A model generated the notes under the pieces. That model made no database searches and was not told the origin of the DNA. It saw only the letters and a program-made list of their open reading frames with translations. Below, in pieces: positions 1-6,719 of a DNA stretch of 12,867 bases. Each line of letters opens with the position of its first letter. Position 1 is the first letter of the stretch. This DNA comes from JAFGPJ01 sp964439135 (lineage in GTDB: Bacteria; Planctomycetota; Phycisphaerae; Sedimentisphaerales; Anaerobacaceae). Both the position numbers and the translations under genes were made by a program. The stretch is taken from NCBI GenBank assembly GCA_964439135.1, contig CAYTNN010000137.1, positions 1-12,867 of the forward strand, given 5' to 3'.

Positions 1-2025
1 CAAGCTGCTGCTTGACCATGCGCTGGAAGTGACTGCTGGAGTCCGTATAATCCATCGGGCAAACGAAATCAAGGTACCCGCGATCGCACCACAATTTCCA
101 GTCCTGGCCAACTGCGTTTCGATCGACAGGCCAGTTTCTAAAGACCGCCGCCGAGATTTTAATGCCCGGCCTGATTTTTTTTGCACGTTGTGCTACGGCA
201 GCGACAACTTCGGTAATCTGCCGGCGCCGAAAATCCAGCCATTGTTCCTGCAGGCTTTCGTCATTCCGTACATCGGCAGGCCATTTACGAATTTTCTTAC
301 CGATTATTTTCTCAAAACGCTCACGGCAGCCTTTGCAGAAGCAGCCCTCATCTCCGGGATAACGGATATAGTCAAAATGCAGGCCGTGGACGTCGTACTT
401 GCGAGCCACTTCGAGCATCGATTCAATCTCCAGCTTCCGGTTCTCAGGATGTGAAGGGCAGAGCCAGCGGTCGTTCGATGAGCCATCGTAGTTTACCTGC
501 GTTCGACCATCGGCCTTCATCCCGGCGATGAATTCCTTATCTGTTGCCCAGCCCATGTTATAGTTGACTTTCCAAACGTGACATTCGATGCCGTATTTTT
601 TACATGCCGCCAGGCAAAGCTCAATTTGATCGCCCTGCTGCTCGACAGCGGCCGCTACGGGCAACACGTCACTCTTATAAAAAGCCGCTCCCGCCCAAAG
701 CATATTCGGCAGGACCGCGGTAAAGCCGTTATCGGCAAGAACCTTTACTGCCCTGTCCCATGTCATGCCGGCTACCCCGAACGCGCTGTGGCACCAGAAA
801 GCACGGTGTTCCGGGCGTAAGGGCTTTTGCGCCATGCAGTATGCATCGATAAGAGACTCCTGTGATTGTTCAGCGGCAGCAATGACTTGTGAAAACCTGC
901 CCTCGGATAACATGGACTGACTCTGAGCGTGAAGCTGGTCAGCCTTTTTGAGAGGCTCCAAAGCTCGACTGTTTCCGGCGGCAAGTCTTATTATGCCTTT
1001 TTTGGCTGCATTGTAATTATCATAAGGCCCCAATCGGCCAACCCGGGCGAGACAACCCCCGGCTGCCTGATGCCAGATATCCGGCACGAGGTCTCCGGCC
1101 ATAGCCAACAGCAATTGCATTTTATTGGCCGAATCATCGGACAACAGCACATGTGTCAGGAAGATGCAATTGTCGCCGGCGACTATGGCGGGTTTGCCAG
1201 TAGATTGGTCTTTGTCGTTATACCACCAGGCGGCAATCCGGCTTCGCCCCTCGACGGCGGATGCATCGCGCATATTCCACGAGGCTTGCCTGGTAACCGC
1301 CGGCATTCCATTTAATGCATCAGCGGAAGGACGGATCGAGGCGAAATTACCCTGATATTTCTGTCGAACATGAGGGCCGACACGAATACCTGTTATCGAT
1401 TCGAGGCGCCNNNNNNNNNNNNNNNNNNNNNNNNNNNNNNNNNNNNNNNNNNNNNNNNNNNNNNNNNNNNNNNNNNNNNNNNNNNNNNNNNNNNNNNNNN
1501 NNNNNNNNNNTCCACGTCCTGGCCCCGCCATGCGGAAATGCGTATCGTGTCGATTTTGCCCCATCCTGCCGGCCGGCCTTCGATGTTAGTCGCGTTCTTA
1601 TTAATCCTGACCGCGGCCCAGCCATCGGAAGCAGGGGCATCGAATCCGCCCCTGTACCACCCGTCTCCGCTGTGCAGGTAAACGGCAAAATTTGCCACAG
1701 GCATTGGGTCGGGGCAGTAAAACAGGAATTGAAGACCCTTGCACATGGTCAGGTCGAGTTTGAGGCTGCCGTCCCAGGATGCACGATCTATTTTTGTGCC
1801 GCGGAAGCTGCATTGCATTCTCAAGGTTTTCCCGCCGTCAATTTCCACGAGCGAAACCGGCTTGCTGCCGGCCATCGGCTTCCAGACCGTAGCGGCGGTC
1901 CCCTGAGAGTATGAAAAATCATCGACTATTTTATAGGCCGGCTCCGGGATCGACGGTACAGACGCCGCCAAAGTCACGGACGAAAATGCACAAGTAATAA
2001 TTAGCGCTATAATCCTTATCGGCAT
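1..2025 (-). CDS. Secreted GHL10/DUF187-family glycosidase-like protein, partial, interrupted by a scaffold gap
   Basis: The protein starts at ATG 2025, with GGAG eight bases upstream, and has a Sec signal peptide (hydrophobic IIALIITCAFSSVTLA, likely cut near residue 21). Residues about 30-171 look like a beta-sandwich carbohydrate-binding or galactose-binding-like domain (begins IVDDFSYSQG; contains FAVYLHSGDGWYRGGF). Beyond the N run the minus frame whose codons start at positions equal to 1 mod 3 is open from 1410 to 1, about 470 codons. It first shows a glutamine-amidotransferase-like stretch (FLTHVLLSDDSANKMQLLLA), then a GHL10-like TIM barrel starting near RAFWCHSAFGVAGMTWDRA, with the family signature GLHFDYIRYPGDEGCFCKGC at about 310-385 and FVCPMDYTDSSSHF near the edge. 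GHL10 proteins are predicted glycoside hydrolases; the substrate is unknown. The C-terminus lies outside the window. The two halves are out of phase across the 100 N, which only shows that the gap length is arbitrary. Confidence 0.85.
1411..1510. other. Scaffold gap of exactly 100 N
   Basis: This is a run of exactly 100 N, the usual placeholder for a gap of unknown size. It falls inside the GHL10-like gene. The upstream part leaves two unused bases (1512, 1511) and the downstream part two (1410, 1409). An intact gene therefore needs a true gap length of 2 mod 3, which 100 is not. Confidence 0.97.
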
Positions 2026-2185
2026 TAGTTATTCTCCAAAAAGATAGTCATCTGTCCCGAACGTCGTCGATCGACATAAAGTACAGTTTACCAGCAAAGA
2101 CTCGAACGCTCAATCATCGAAGCAAAGTTCTTCGAGGCGAAGTTCGGGCGGCTTATAAACCGCCAAAAATATTCTATTTATTTTA
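2026..2185. other. Divergent intergenic region between the glycosidase and the cold-shock gene
   Basis: No gene is seen here. Small inverted repeats are present: CTTCG/CGAAG with a 3-base loop at 2130-2142, GGCGG/CCGCC with an 8-base loop at 2147-2164, and a 10-base palindrome GTCGATCGAC at 2066-2075. They would lie in or upstream of the leader of the minus-strand glycosidase gene. I could not pick out a convincing -35/-10 pair for that gene. Confidence 0.5.
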
Positions 2186-2213
2186 TTGACTTTTTTCGGT
2201 CTATATGTATATT
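2186..2213 (+). promoter_or_regulatory. Sigma70-like promoter of the cold-shock gene
   Basis: TTGACT (2186-2191), a 16-base spacer and TATATT (2208-2213) make a near-consensus promoter. It predicts transcription from about 2220 and a leader of about 105 bases before the GTG start at 2325. Long leaders are usual for cold-shock protein mRNAs. Confidence 0.7.
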
Positions 2214-2236
2214 TGAACAGTTAGTAGAGTATATCC

Positions 2237-2319
2237 TTTCCTCTCTCAAGGACATATTCTTAAAAAATCGAAAGAGAGAGAGTTATTATTAAGTCGGCCT
2301 TTATAAGGCCGGGGAGAAG
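2237..2319 (+). promoter_or_regulatory. Structured 5' leader of the cold-shock mRNA, with a hairpin touching the ribosome binding site
   Basis: Two inverted repeats lie in the predicted leader. CTCTCTC at 2241-2247 can pair with GAGAGAG at 2274-2282, with register slippage possible. A perfect 7-bp stem with a 3-base loop lies at 2295-2311 (arms CGGCCTT and AAGGCCG). The second stem ends at the first G of the Shine-Dalgarno sequence GGGGAG (2311-2316), nine bases before the GTG start. This layout could make initiation depend on temperature or a chaperone. That function is inferred; the repeats are seen directly. Confidence 0.5.
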
Positions 2320-2324
2320 TTTCA

Positions 2325-2528
2325 GTGAGTACAGGTACAGTAAAATGGTTCAATTCAAGTAAGGGATTCGGTTTCATCCAGCCAGACGACGGCGGCGACG
2401 ATTTGTTTGTTCACCACTCGGAGATTAAGACGACCGGGTACGCATCGCTCGATGAAGGCCAGAAAGTTGAATTCGAGGTCGGAGAAGGCAAAAAAGGCCC
2501 TTGCGCAACCAATGTAATTCCGGGCTAA
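2325..2528 (+). CDS. Cold-shock domain protein (CspA family)
   Basis: This 67-residue protein is a single OB-fold cold-shock domain of standard family length. It begins STGTVKWFNSSKGFGFIQ, carrying the RNP1-type motif KGFGFIQ at about residues 14-20. The RNP2-type motif LFVHHS follows at about 27-32, then the typical ending EFEVGEGKKGPCATNVIPG. Such proteins bind single-stranded RNA and DNA in the cytoplasm and act as RNA chaperones, in cold shock or constitutively. The start is GTG at 2325, supported by GGGGAG at 2311-2316, and no ATG lies in a better position. It has its own promoter and appears monocistronic, followed by a convergent gene. The RNA-binding aromatic residues all look present. 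Confidence 0.95.
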   Translation: MSTGTVKWFNSSKGFGFIQPDDGGDDLFVHHSEIKTTGYASLDEGQKVEFEVGEGKKGPCATNVIPG

Positions 2529-2552
2529 GCGAAAACAACGCTTGAGAAAAAT

Positions 2553-2642
2553 AAAAAATCAAAATGTAAAATATAGAATTTCGCAAGTCATCCCTAAGGG
2601 ATTCCATAATTACGAATTTTCATCTTTGAATTTTGATTTTTT
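2553..2642. repeat. AT-rich inverted repeat between convergent genes, possible bidirectional terminator
   Basis: A perfect 13-base inverted repeat (AAAAAATCAAAAT at 2553-2565 and its complement at 2630-2642) encloses 64 bases. Similarity continues imperfectly inward for roughly 30 bases per arm. A smaller inverted repeat with arms ATCCCT and AGGGAT lies in the middle (2590-2602). Each strand ends in a T-rich arm, and the element sits exactly between the convergent cold-shock and epimerase genes. A bidirectional terminator fits best; a small mobile palindromic element is possible but no target duplication is evident. Confidence 0.5.
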
Positions 2643-2651
2643 CATAATCCG

Positions 2652-3971
2652 TCAGTTCTTCCACTGCTTTAGGATTTCCAGGCATTCGATCATTGCCCGG
2701 CCGCTGTGATAACCTGCTTTCCAGTTGTTAGCTTTATCACCCTGCACGGCACCTCTGGTAGTGACATTCGCGTGCCACTCGCCATGTTCCCAGTCCACAA
2801 GCTGTTTTTCAATATAATCGTAGGTTTGCTGGAAGATATCCAGATATTGTGGATCGTCTGAAAACCGGTGCATATATAAAGCACTGACGACGGCCTCGGC
2901 CTCGACCCACCAGACTTTTGTTAGGCTGTCTGCCGGCTGATTGAAAAGGCCGCTGTCGTAAAATCCGCCCGCGCCCTGGTCGTAACCGTACTTCAGCGAA
3001 TAGCCAAACAAGGTTCGATATAAATCGCCGAACGGATAGTTCGAAATACCCGCCGCGTCGCAGGCGTCCATCAGCAACCAGATGTTCTCGATATCATGGC
3101 CGTAGGAGATCCGCGCGTAAGATGCTTCGAGTCTCGGCGTCCAGTCGCGATCATATTTATCCGTGCAGGCGCCAAGGTCTTTTCGTACGACAGAGTTGCT
3201 TTCGATATTGATCAGTTCCAACAGCCGCTCGCGCGCCAAAGGCAGTTTGCAGGCACGATAGAAAGTCGTCATCGCTTCCATGAGGTGCAGATGTGTATTC
3301 ATTAGTTTCAGGTCTGCCGGAGCGCCCATATAGGATGATTCGCCGGCAGATACCGGTGCCCAGTCTTCGTTGAAAAATTCGATATAGCCTCCGTATATTT
3401 TGTCGTGGGATTTTTCCTCCAGCAGATCAAAAAAGCGAATCGCGAAATCCAGCACATCCTGTCTTTCAGTGGCCAGGTAATATTCGGAGATAGCGTAGAG
3501 AGCGAAAGACTGGCCGTAAAGGTGCTTTCGGGGCTGGAGTTTTTCGTTGCCGGTAGCATCGACCTCCCAATAGAAGCCGCCGTTCTCGGCGTCCCACATT
3601 TTTTCTTTCAGGAAGCGATAGCCATGCTCGGCGGCCTCGATATATTCATCGCCGCCATATCCGGCGCGAGCCAGCCGGGCGAAGAGCCACATCGTCCGGG
3701 CCTGAGTCACAATCATTTTTGTCCCCGGGCCTTTGAGCTCGCCTTTCGGCCCGAAGTTGATTGTGTATCCGCCATTGACGCGATCCAGGCACTTGTTATA
3801 CCAGAATGAAGCAATATTGTCCTGCAGCACTTTTTCAAGCCTGGGAATGGCGCTGTTTGCCAGTTCCGCCCGATCCTGGGCAGCGGGTAGCTTCGAGCAA
3901 ATCGAAAGCGAGATGATGAAAATAAGAACCAGGCAAAATCGAACATTTCTGTGCTTTGTACCAATCATCAT
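2652..3971 (-). CDS. Exported AGE-family epimerase (cellobiose/mannobiose 2-epimerase-like)
   Basis: This is a 439-residue protein with an N-terminal hydrophobic signal (residues about 10-26, VRFCLVLIFIISLSIC), probably cleaved near the LPAA at 28-31. The rest is the (alpha/alpha)6 barrel of the acylglucosamine 2-epimerase family, about 400 residues as expected. Family motifs in order are TQARTMWLFARL (Arg 92), NTHLHLMEA (225-233, two His), SYGHDIENIWLL (289-300), KVWWVEAEAV (352-361) and YHSGRAM (421-427). The Arg plus several His pattern matches the catalytic residues known in cellobiose 2-epimerases, so epimerisation at C2 of a beta-linked disaccharide is the best guess. Most characterised members are cytoplasmic, so an exported one is less usual. 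Two adjacent ATG codons are preceded by AGGAGAAGGAG. The gene follows a decayed propeller gene (stop at 4001-4003) by 29 bases, as if it was once the second gene of an operon. Confidence 0.88.
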   Translation of the reverse strand: MMIGTKHRNVRFCLVLIFIISLSICSKLPAAQDRAELANSAIPRLEKVLQDNIASFWYNKCLDRVNGGYTINFGPKGELKGPGTKMIVTQARTMWLFARLARAGYGGDEYIEAAEHGYRFLKEKMWDAENGGFYWEVDATGNEKLQPRKHLYGQSFALYAISEYYLATERQDVLDFAIRFFDLLEEKSHDKIYGGYIEFFNEDWAPVSAGESSYMGAPADLKLMNTHLHLMEAMTTFYRACKLPLARERLLELINIESNSVVRKDLGACTDKYDRDWTPRLEASYARISYGHDIENIWLLMDACDAAGISNYPFGDLYRTLFGYSLKYGYDQGAGGFYDSGLFNQPADSLTKVWWVEAEAVVSALYMHRFSDDPQYLDIFQQTYDYIEKQLVDWEHGEWHANVTTRGAVQGDKANNWKAGYHSGRAMIECLEILKQWKN

Positions 3972-4000
3972 TTCTCCTTCTCCTGAATATTATGGATTCT

Positions 4001-4108
4001 TTATCGCACATCGTACACATAAAGGAAGTCACCGTGGCGAATATAAAGCCGACCGGCACAGACGACCGAGATGGTCCTTCCCGATCTCGATTCTCCGAGC
4101 CTGTACAC
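4001..4108 (-). pseudogene. C-terminal remnant of a PQQ-like beta-propeller protein
   Basis: Reading the minus strand from 4108 gives about 35 codons that end in a proper TAA at 4003-4001. The last part, CAGRLYIRHGDFLYVYDVR, is a typical closing propeller blade (glycine-rich turn, LYIR strand, LYVYD strand). It has no start codon context and is out of frame with the neighbouring remnant at 4116-4178. It does not match the C-terminus of the intact propeller gene in this window, which ends in a malectin-like domain, so it comes from a different paralogue. The call rests on motif recognition over a short stretch. Confidence 0.6.
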
Positions 4109-4115
4109 AAAAGAA

Positions 4116-4178
4116 GGTTGAATAAGCCAGCCATGTCCCGAAGATGCCCTCGTTTGCATGCCAAATCAAATCTCCTGT
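4116..4178 (-). pseudogene. Fragment of a propeller gene, 60/63 identical to 9801-9863
   Basis: The minus strand from 4178 to 4116 is identical at 60 of 63 positions to 9801-9863 inside the intact propeller gene. It encodes TGDLIWHANEGIFGTWLAYS, against TGDLIWQANESIFGTWLAYS in the intact gene. Two of the three differences change an amino acid codon (Gln to His, Ser to Gly). Similarity stops abruptly on both sides and there is a stop codon shortly upstream in frame. Together with 4001-4108 it reads as an internally deleted, frameshifted propeller gene on the same strand as the epimerase. Confidence 0.85.
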
Positions 4179-4323
4179 TTGGGTTACGCCGAGCGATTAA
4201 AATCAACGCCGCCTTTTGAATACTTGATACTGCTTTTTCCAATAACACAACATCATCGCCGCCGCCAGGTGAAAAACTTGCCGGCTTTGATTTTCCAACA
4301 TACGTACAACTAAACTTTAGGTC

Positions 4324-4731
4324 TCAGTCGGCTGCACTATTTTGGCCCAGAAGCTTCGATACTTTATTCACCAGGACGTCAAAATCTACGGGCTTTTCGA
4401 GAAATTCAGTCACGGGCAGCCAGTCATCGTCGATATCGTTTGGCCCAAAGCCCAGCGGAAACTTGGTATTGATCGCCGTGAGCATCAGTATTGGAATCTT
4501 CTTGAGCTGTTCGCTTTCGTGACGCATAAAGCGCGCCAATTCAAAGCCGGCCGAAATATCTTCAGGAAACATGACATCCAGAACCGCTAAATCCGGAGTT
4601 TTCTTTTGCATACTCTGCACTGCGTCGTCGGTATCCAGCTCAATCTGAACCTCGTGCCCTTCCTTACGCAAGACAGTCGCTGTAGTCTGGGCAAAGTCAT
4701 CGTCGTCATCAACAATCAAAATATAAGCCAT
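4324..4731 (-). CDS. Single-domain response regulator (receiver only)
   Basis: This 135-residue protein consists of one receiver domain with no output domain. It begins AYILIVDDDDDFAQTTATVL with the acidic pocket at residues 8-11. The phosphoacceptor Asp 52 lies in LAVLDVMFPED, the switch Thr 85 in ILMLTAI, and the conserved Lys 113 in EFLEKPVD. An insertion between the Thr and Lys strands (about 88-108, containing FPLGFGPNDIDDDWLPV) is longer than in CheY and marks a subfamily. The gene starts 24 bases after the stop of the histidine kinase gene, with AAGGAG seven bases before the ATG, so the two form an operon and probably a cognate pair. With no DNA-binding domain, it must act by protein contact or phosphotransfer. 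From memory, similar receivers occur beside hydrogenase or electron-transfer genes in anaerobes; none are visible here. Confidence 0.93.
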   Translation of the reverse strand: MAYILIVDDDDDFAQTTATVLRKEGHEVQIELDTDDAVQSMQKKTPDLAVLDVMFPEDISAGFELARFMRHESEQLKKIPILMLTAINTKFPLGFGPNDIDDDWLPVTEFLEKPVDFDVLVNKVSKLLGQNSAAD

Positions 4732-4755
4732 TTTGTTACTCCTTCTTCATCATTT

Positions 4756-6189
4756 TTACGAACTTTCATCTAAAGCGGGGAATCTCAGCTCGAACTTCGT
4801 CCCGAATCCGGGGCGACTTTCCACTCGGATACGAATTCCGTACATTTCAGCCACATGCTTAACTATAGCCAAACCCAGCCCGGAAGACTCTTTATTATGT
4901 TGTACGGCCTCTTTGGTGCGGTAATGCTCCTCGAAGATACGAGGCAACTTATCCGCAGGAATGCCTATTCCGTTATCTTCAATAACGACAACAGGCTCCA
5001 AATTCGGCCCCGGCTTACAGGAAACATTTACCTGCCCGTTTCTTTGCGAGTATATTACCGCATTTGACAGCAGATTGACAAACAACATTTTGAAGTGATC
5101 TTCAGTGCCTACCAGGGTAACCGGCAGGATATCAGTTTTGAAAACAATCCCCCGCTCCTGAGCAACACTTTCAACCTGAGAGATGCACCACTCCAGCAGC
5201 TCGCTTGAGACCATCCTGGTTCGGGGAATAGACTCCAGGCTCGTCGAGCTGAGATTTGCCAACTGGAGCATCTCCTGGATTTCCGCGGTCAATCGCCGGC
5301 ATCTTAGCAATATCCGCTCTATCACCTTGATCGCCTCGTCTGGGATCTCGCCGCAATAGCCCTGGAGCAGCAGTTGAGCGTTGGAATAGATCGCCGCAAA
5401 GGGTGCTTTTAGCTGGTGAGTCGTGGTCAGCATGTGCCGGGACCGTTCATCACAAGCAGCCACAACCCGGCGGTTGGTTTCAGCCAGTTCGAAATCTCTC
5501 CGGCGTACCATTAACGACAGATGAGAAGCAAGATACCACACCACCAGCCAGATTCCGATCGTCAGAAAAAAGTTGAATGCCAGCATAATCAGCATAGGCG
5601 ATGTATACTCTTCGCCGAATGTGCCTGCGAAGATGCTCATAGGAGGCAGTATTTTCAGAACATATTCGGCCATGGTACACGCCGCGAACATGCCGATCGC
5701 CATCGCCGTGACAATCAGAGACTGCCTGCGGGAGAAGAACACGCAGGACAGAACGATGTGAAACAAAAATGTAAACGCAATATTCGTCTCCAGGCTGCCG
5801 ACAAAGTATACAACCCCGGTGAGAATCACCAAATCAACGGTTATCTGGCCCCACAAGTTAGACATGATCTGGGCGGGTGAGGTCCTCGTCCGAGCCGAAT
5901 ACAGAAAAGCAAGATTGCTGAGCACCAGAACCGCCGCCGTGATAAAGGGCCATACTCCGGGCCGACGCATCCCGAAGGAACCGATCAATCGAGGAAACAA
6001 ACCCACGATGCCATAGAAGACAAGAGTCGCGATCACCAGCCATCGGAACTGGCAGAACCACGACACGTTATGCACCAGCAGAGATTCCGAAAAAGGCCTT
6101 TCGGAGCCTTTGGCATCGGGCTTGATTGACAATTCCCTCACAGGCAATAGCTCATAAGAGGCCGGACGAATGTTCTTATCTGAAGTCAT
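4756..6189 (-). CDS. Membrane sensor histidine kinase
   Basis: This is a 477-residue protein. Residues 1-45 form a cytoplasmic N-terminus, and about six hydrophobic segments follow between 50 and 222 (for example WLVIATLVFYGIVGLF, PFITAAVLVLSNLAFLYSA, MLAFNFFLTIGIWLVVWYL). There is no large periplasmic domain, so the stimulus is probably sensed in the membrane. The H-box is TTTHQLKAPFAAIYSNAQLL with phospho-acceptor His 258, and Gln replaces the usual Glu after it. The HATPase domain has the N-box FVNLLSNAVIYS (370-381), the G1 box DNGIGIP (405-411) and the G2 box SSGLGLAIV (435-443), all intact. The ATG at 6189 has AGGA eight bases upstream. It is co-transcribed with the receiver protein just downstream, its likely partner. 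A membrane-embedded sensor of this shape recalls redox or quinone sensors of the RegB type, but no diagnostic residue was identified. Confidence 0.93.
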   Translation of the reverse strand: MTSDKNIRPASYELLPVRELSIKPDAKGSERPFSESLLVHNVSWFCQFRWLVIATLVFYGIVGLFPRLIGSFGMRRPGVWPFITAAVLVLSNLAFLYSARTRTSPAQIMSNLWGQITVDLVILTGVVYFVGSLETNIAFTFLFHIVLSCVFFSRRQSLIVTAMAIGMFAACTMAEYVLKILPPMSIFAGTFGEEYTSPMLIMLAFNFFLTIGIWLVVWYLASHLSLMVRRRDFELAETNRRVVAACDERSRHMLTTTHQLKAPFAAIYSNAQLLLQGYCGEIPDEAIKVIERILLRCRRLTAEIQEMLQLANLSSTSLESIPRTRMVSSELLEWCISQVESVAQERGIVFKTDILPVTLVGTEDHFKMLFVNLLSNAVIYSQRNGQVNVSCKPGPNLEPVVVIEDNGIGIPADKLPRIFEEHYRTKEAVQHNKESSGLGLAIVKHVAEMYGIRIRVESRPGFGTKFELRFPALDESS

Positions 6190-6240
6190 AAGAAAAATCC
6201 TTCACGAACTTTTTGTGTTCAATCTTCTAATCGCCAGCGA

Positions 6241-6269
6241 ATAATAGCATAATACAAAGAATCAGGCAA
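6241..6269 (-). promoter_or_regulatory. Sigma70-like promoter of the kinase/receiver operon
   Basis: On the minus strand TTGCCT (6269-6264), a 17-base spacer and TATTAT (6246-6241) form a good promoter. It predicts a transcript start near 6234 and a leader of about 45 bases before the kinase ATG at 6189. No operator-like repeat overlaps it. Confidence 0.6.
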
Positions 6270-6295
6270 GAAAACTGAACGGAGCAATTTCTATC

Positions 6296-6439
6296 CTACT
6301 CGAGGCATTTGAAAATGGAGATGTCTTTAGAGCCGCAGCGGGGGCAGGAAAAGGGCTGATACCGGCGGTCAGGACAGCCTTTTTTCGATACGACAAGACT
6401 GTCGCATTTCGAAAAAACTCGCAAAACCGAAAGCGCGTT
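6296..6439 (-). pseudogene. Zinc-ribbon-like protein tail, probable remnant
   Basis: The minus frame between stops at 6442-6440 and 6298-6296 gives 47 codons with no good start. Its end reads YQPFSCPRCGSKDISIFKC, a Cys-x2-Cys knuckle with flanking Cys residues (KCDS, KKGC, FKC) as in small zinc ribbons. The first knuckle has only one Cys (SKCDS) where two would be expected. It could be the C-terminus of a decayed zinc-ribbon protein. The Cys pattern is seen directly; the family is not identified. Confidence 0.35.
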
Positions 6440-6563
6440 CTACCTGACCTTTTGCCGTCTCGATCTTAACGACATTGCCTTTTTGAAAGCCTACTGGCAG
6501 ATCGAAGCCGACTGGGCGGTCTTCAAAAGGCTGTGCAGGCTACACAAAATAAAAGTTGCCTGA
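6360..6563 (+). pseudogene. Tail of an unrecognised protein, no start codon
   Basis: A plus-strand frame is open from 6360 to the TGA at 6561-6563 and has no ATG or GTG. Its second half, ESAFYLTFCRLDLNDIAFLK followed by AYWQIEADWAVFKRLCRL, has the composition of a real helical protein, and the opposite strand is full of stops over 6440-6563. The upstream part is closed by a TGA at 6357-6359, and over 6306-6410 the opposite strand looks more coding. It may be the remaining C-terminus of a small protein; a weak likeness to DUF4911-type sequences was noted but is not reliable. Confidence 0.35.
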
Positions 6564-6643
6564 GGCAGCAAGATCCACCTCAAGTCATCAAAAGTCGGTT
6601 GCAAAATTGCGAAGGATTTGTTACGCTGATGAAAACAGAGATT

Positions 6644-6671
6644 TTGGCAGGACAATTGATTTATCTATATG
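6644..6671 (+). promoter_or_regulatory. Candidate promoter of the propeller gene
   Basis: TTGGCA (6644-6649), a 16-base spacer and TATATG (6666-6671) resemble a sigma70 promoter, with the -35 better than the -10. If real, transcription starts near 6678. The ATG at 6669 would then lie inside the promoter and could not be the start codon. Confidence 0.4.
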
Positions 6672-6719
6672 GCAAATATCAAATTTCAACAATTAAAAAT
6701 GTGGAATCAACGCTCCGCG

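Larger units (their letters stand above)
3972..4323. other. Intergenic region with gene remnants, no intact gene
   Basis: Positions 3972-4000 hold the epimerase leader with its ribosome binding site. Positions 4001-4178 hold two pieces of a propeller-type gene, listed separately. Positions 4179-4323 follow the response regulator. The regulator frame stays open after its TGA for a long way, but its translation (for example FSPGGGDDVVLLEKAVSS) matches no family I know. No promoter for the epimerase is convincing. Confidence 0.6.
6190..6719. other. Long intergenic region between divergent genes
   Basis: About 530 bases lack an intact gene. The left end carries the kinase promoter (6241-6269). 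Positions 6296-6439 (-) and 6360-6563 (+) hold gene-like tails without usable starts, listed separately. The right end carries a candidate promoter for the propeller gene (6644-6671). No RNA gene or repeat array was recognised. Confidence 0.6.

Noticed and set aside
29..1355. Several plus-strand open frames across the left end
   Set aside because: They are antisense to the continuous minus-strand GHL10-like frame, which carries recognisable family motifs throughout.
1315..1914. Open frames reading through the N run
   Set aside because: The N run has arbitrary length, so a frame that crosses it has no meaning; the minus-strand glycosidase explains both flanks.
2527..2543. Hairpin (arms AAGCG and CGCTT) at the cold-shock stop codon as a terminator
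   Set aside because: The stem is only 5 bp and is followed on the plus strand by A-rich, not T-rich, sequence.
3885..3912. Possible lipobox (LSIC) in the epimerase signal peptide
   Set aside because: Ile just before the Cys is atypical for a lipobox, and a normal cleavage site is available a few residues later.
3956..4219. Plus-strand frame of 87 codons opposite the propeller remnants
   Set aside because: It is antisense to the remnant blocks and its basic, low-complexity translation shows no family features.
3835..4248. Minus-strand frame of 137 codons overlapping the epimerase start and continuing the response regulator frame past its stop
   Set aside because: It overlaps the epimerase N-terminus out of frame and reads the propeller remnant in the wrong frame; no family match.
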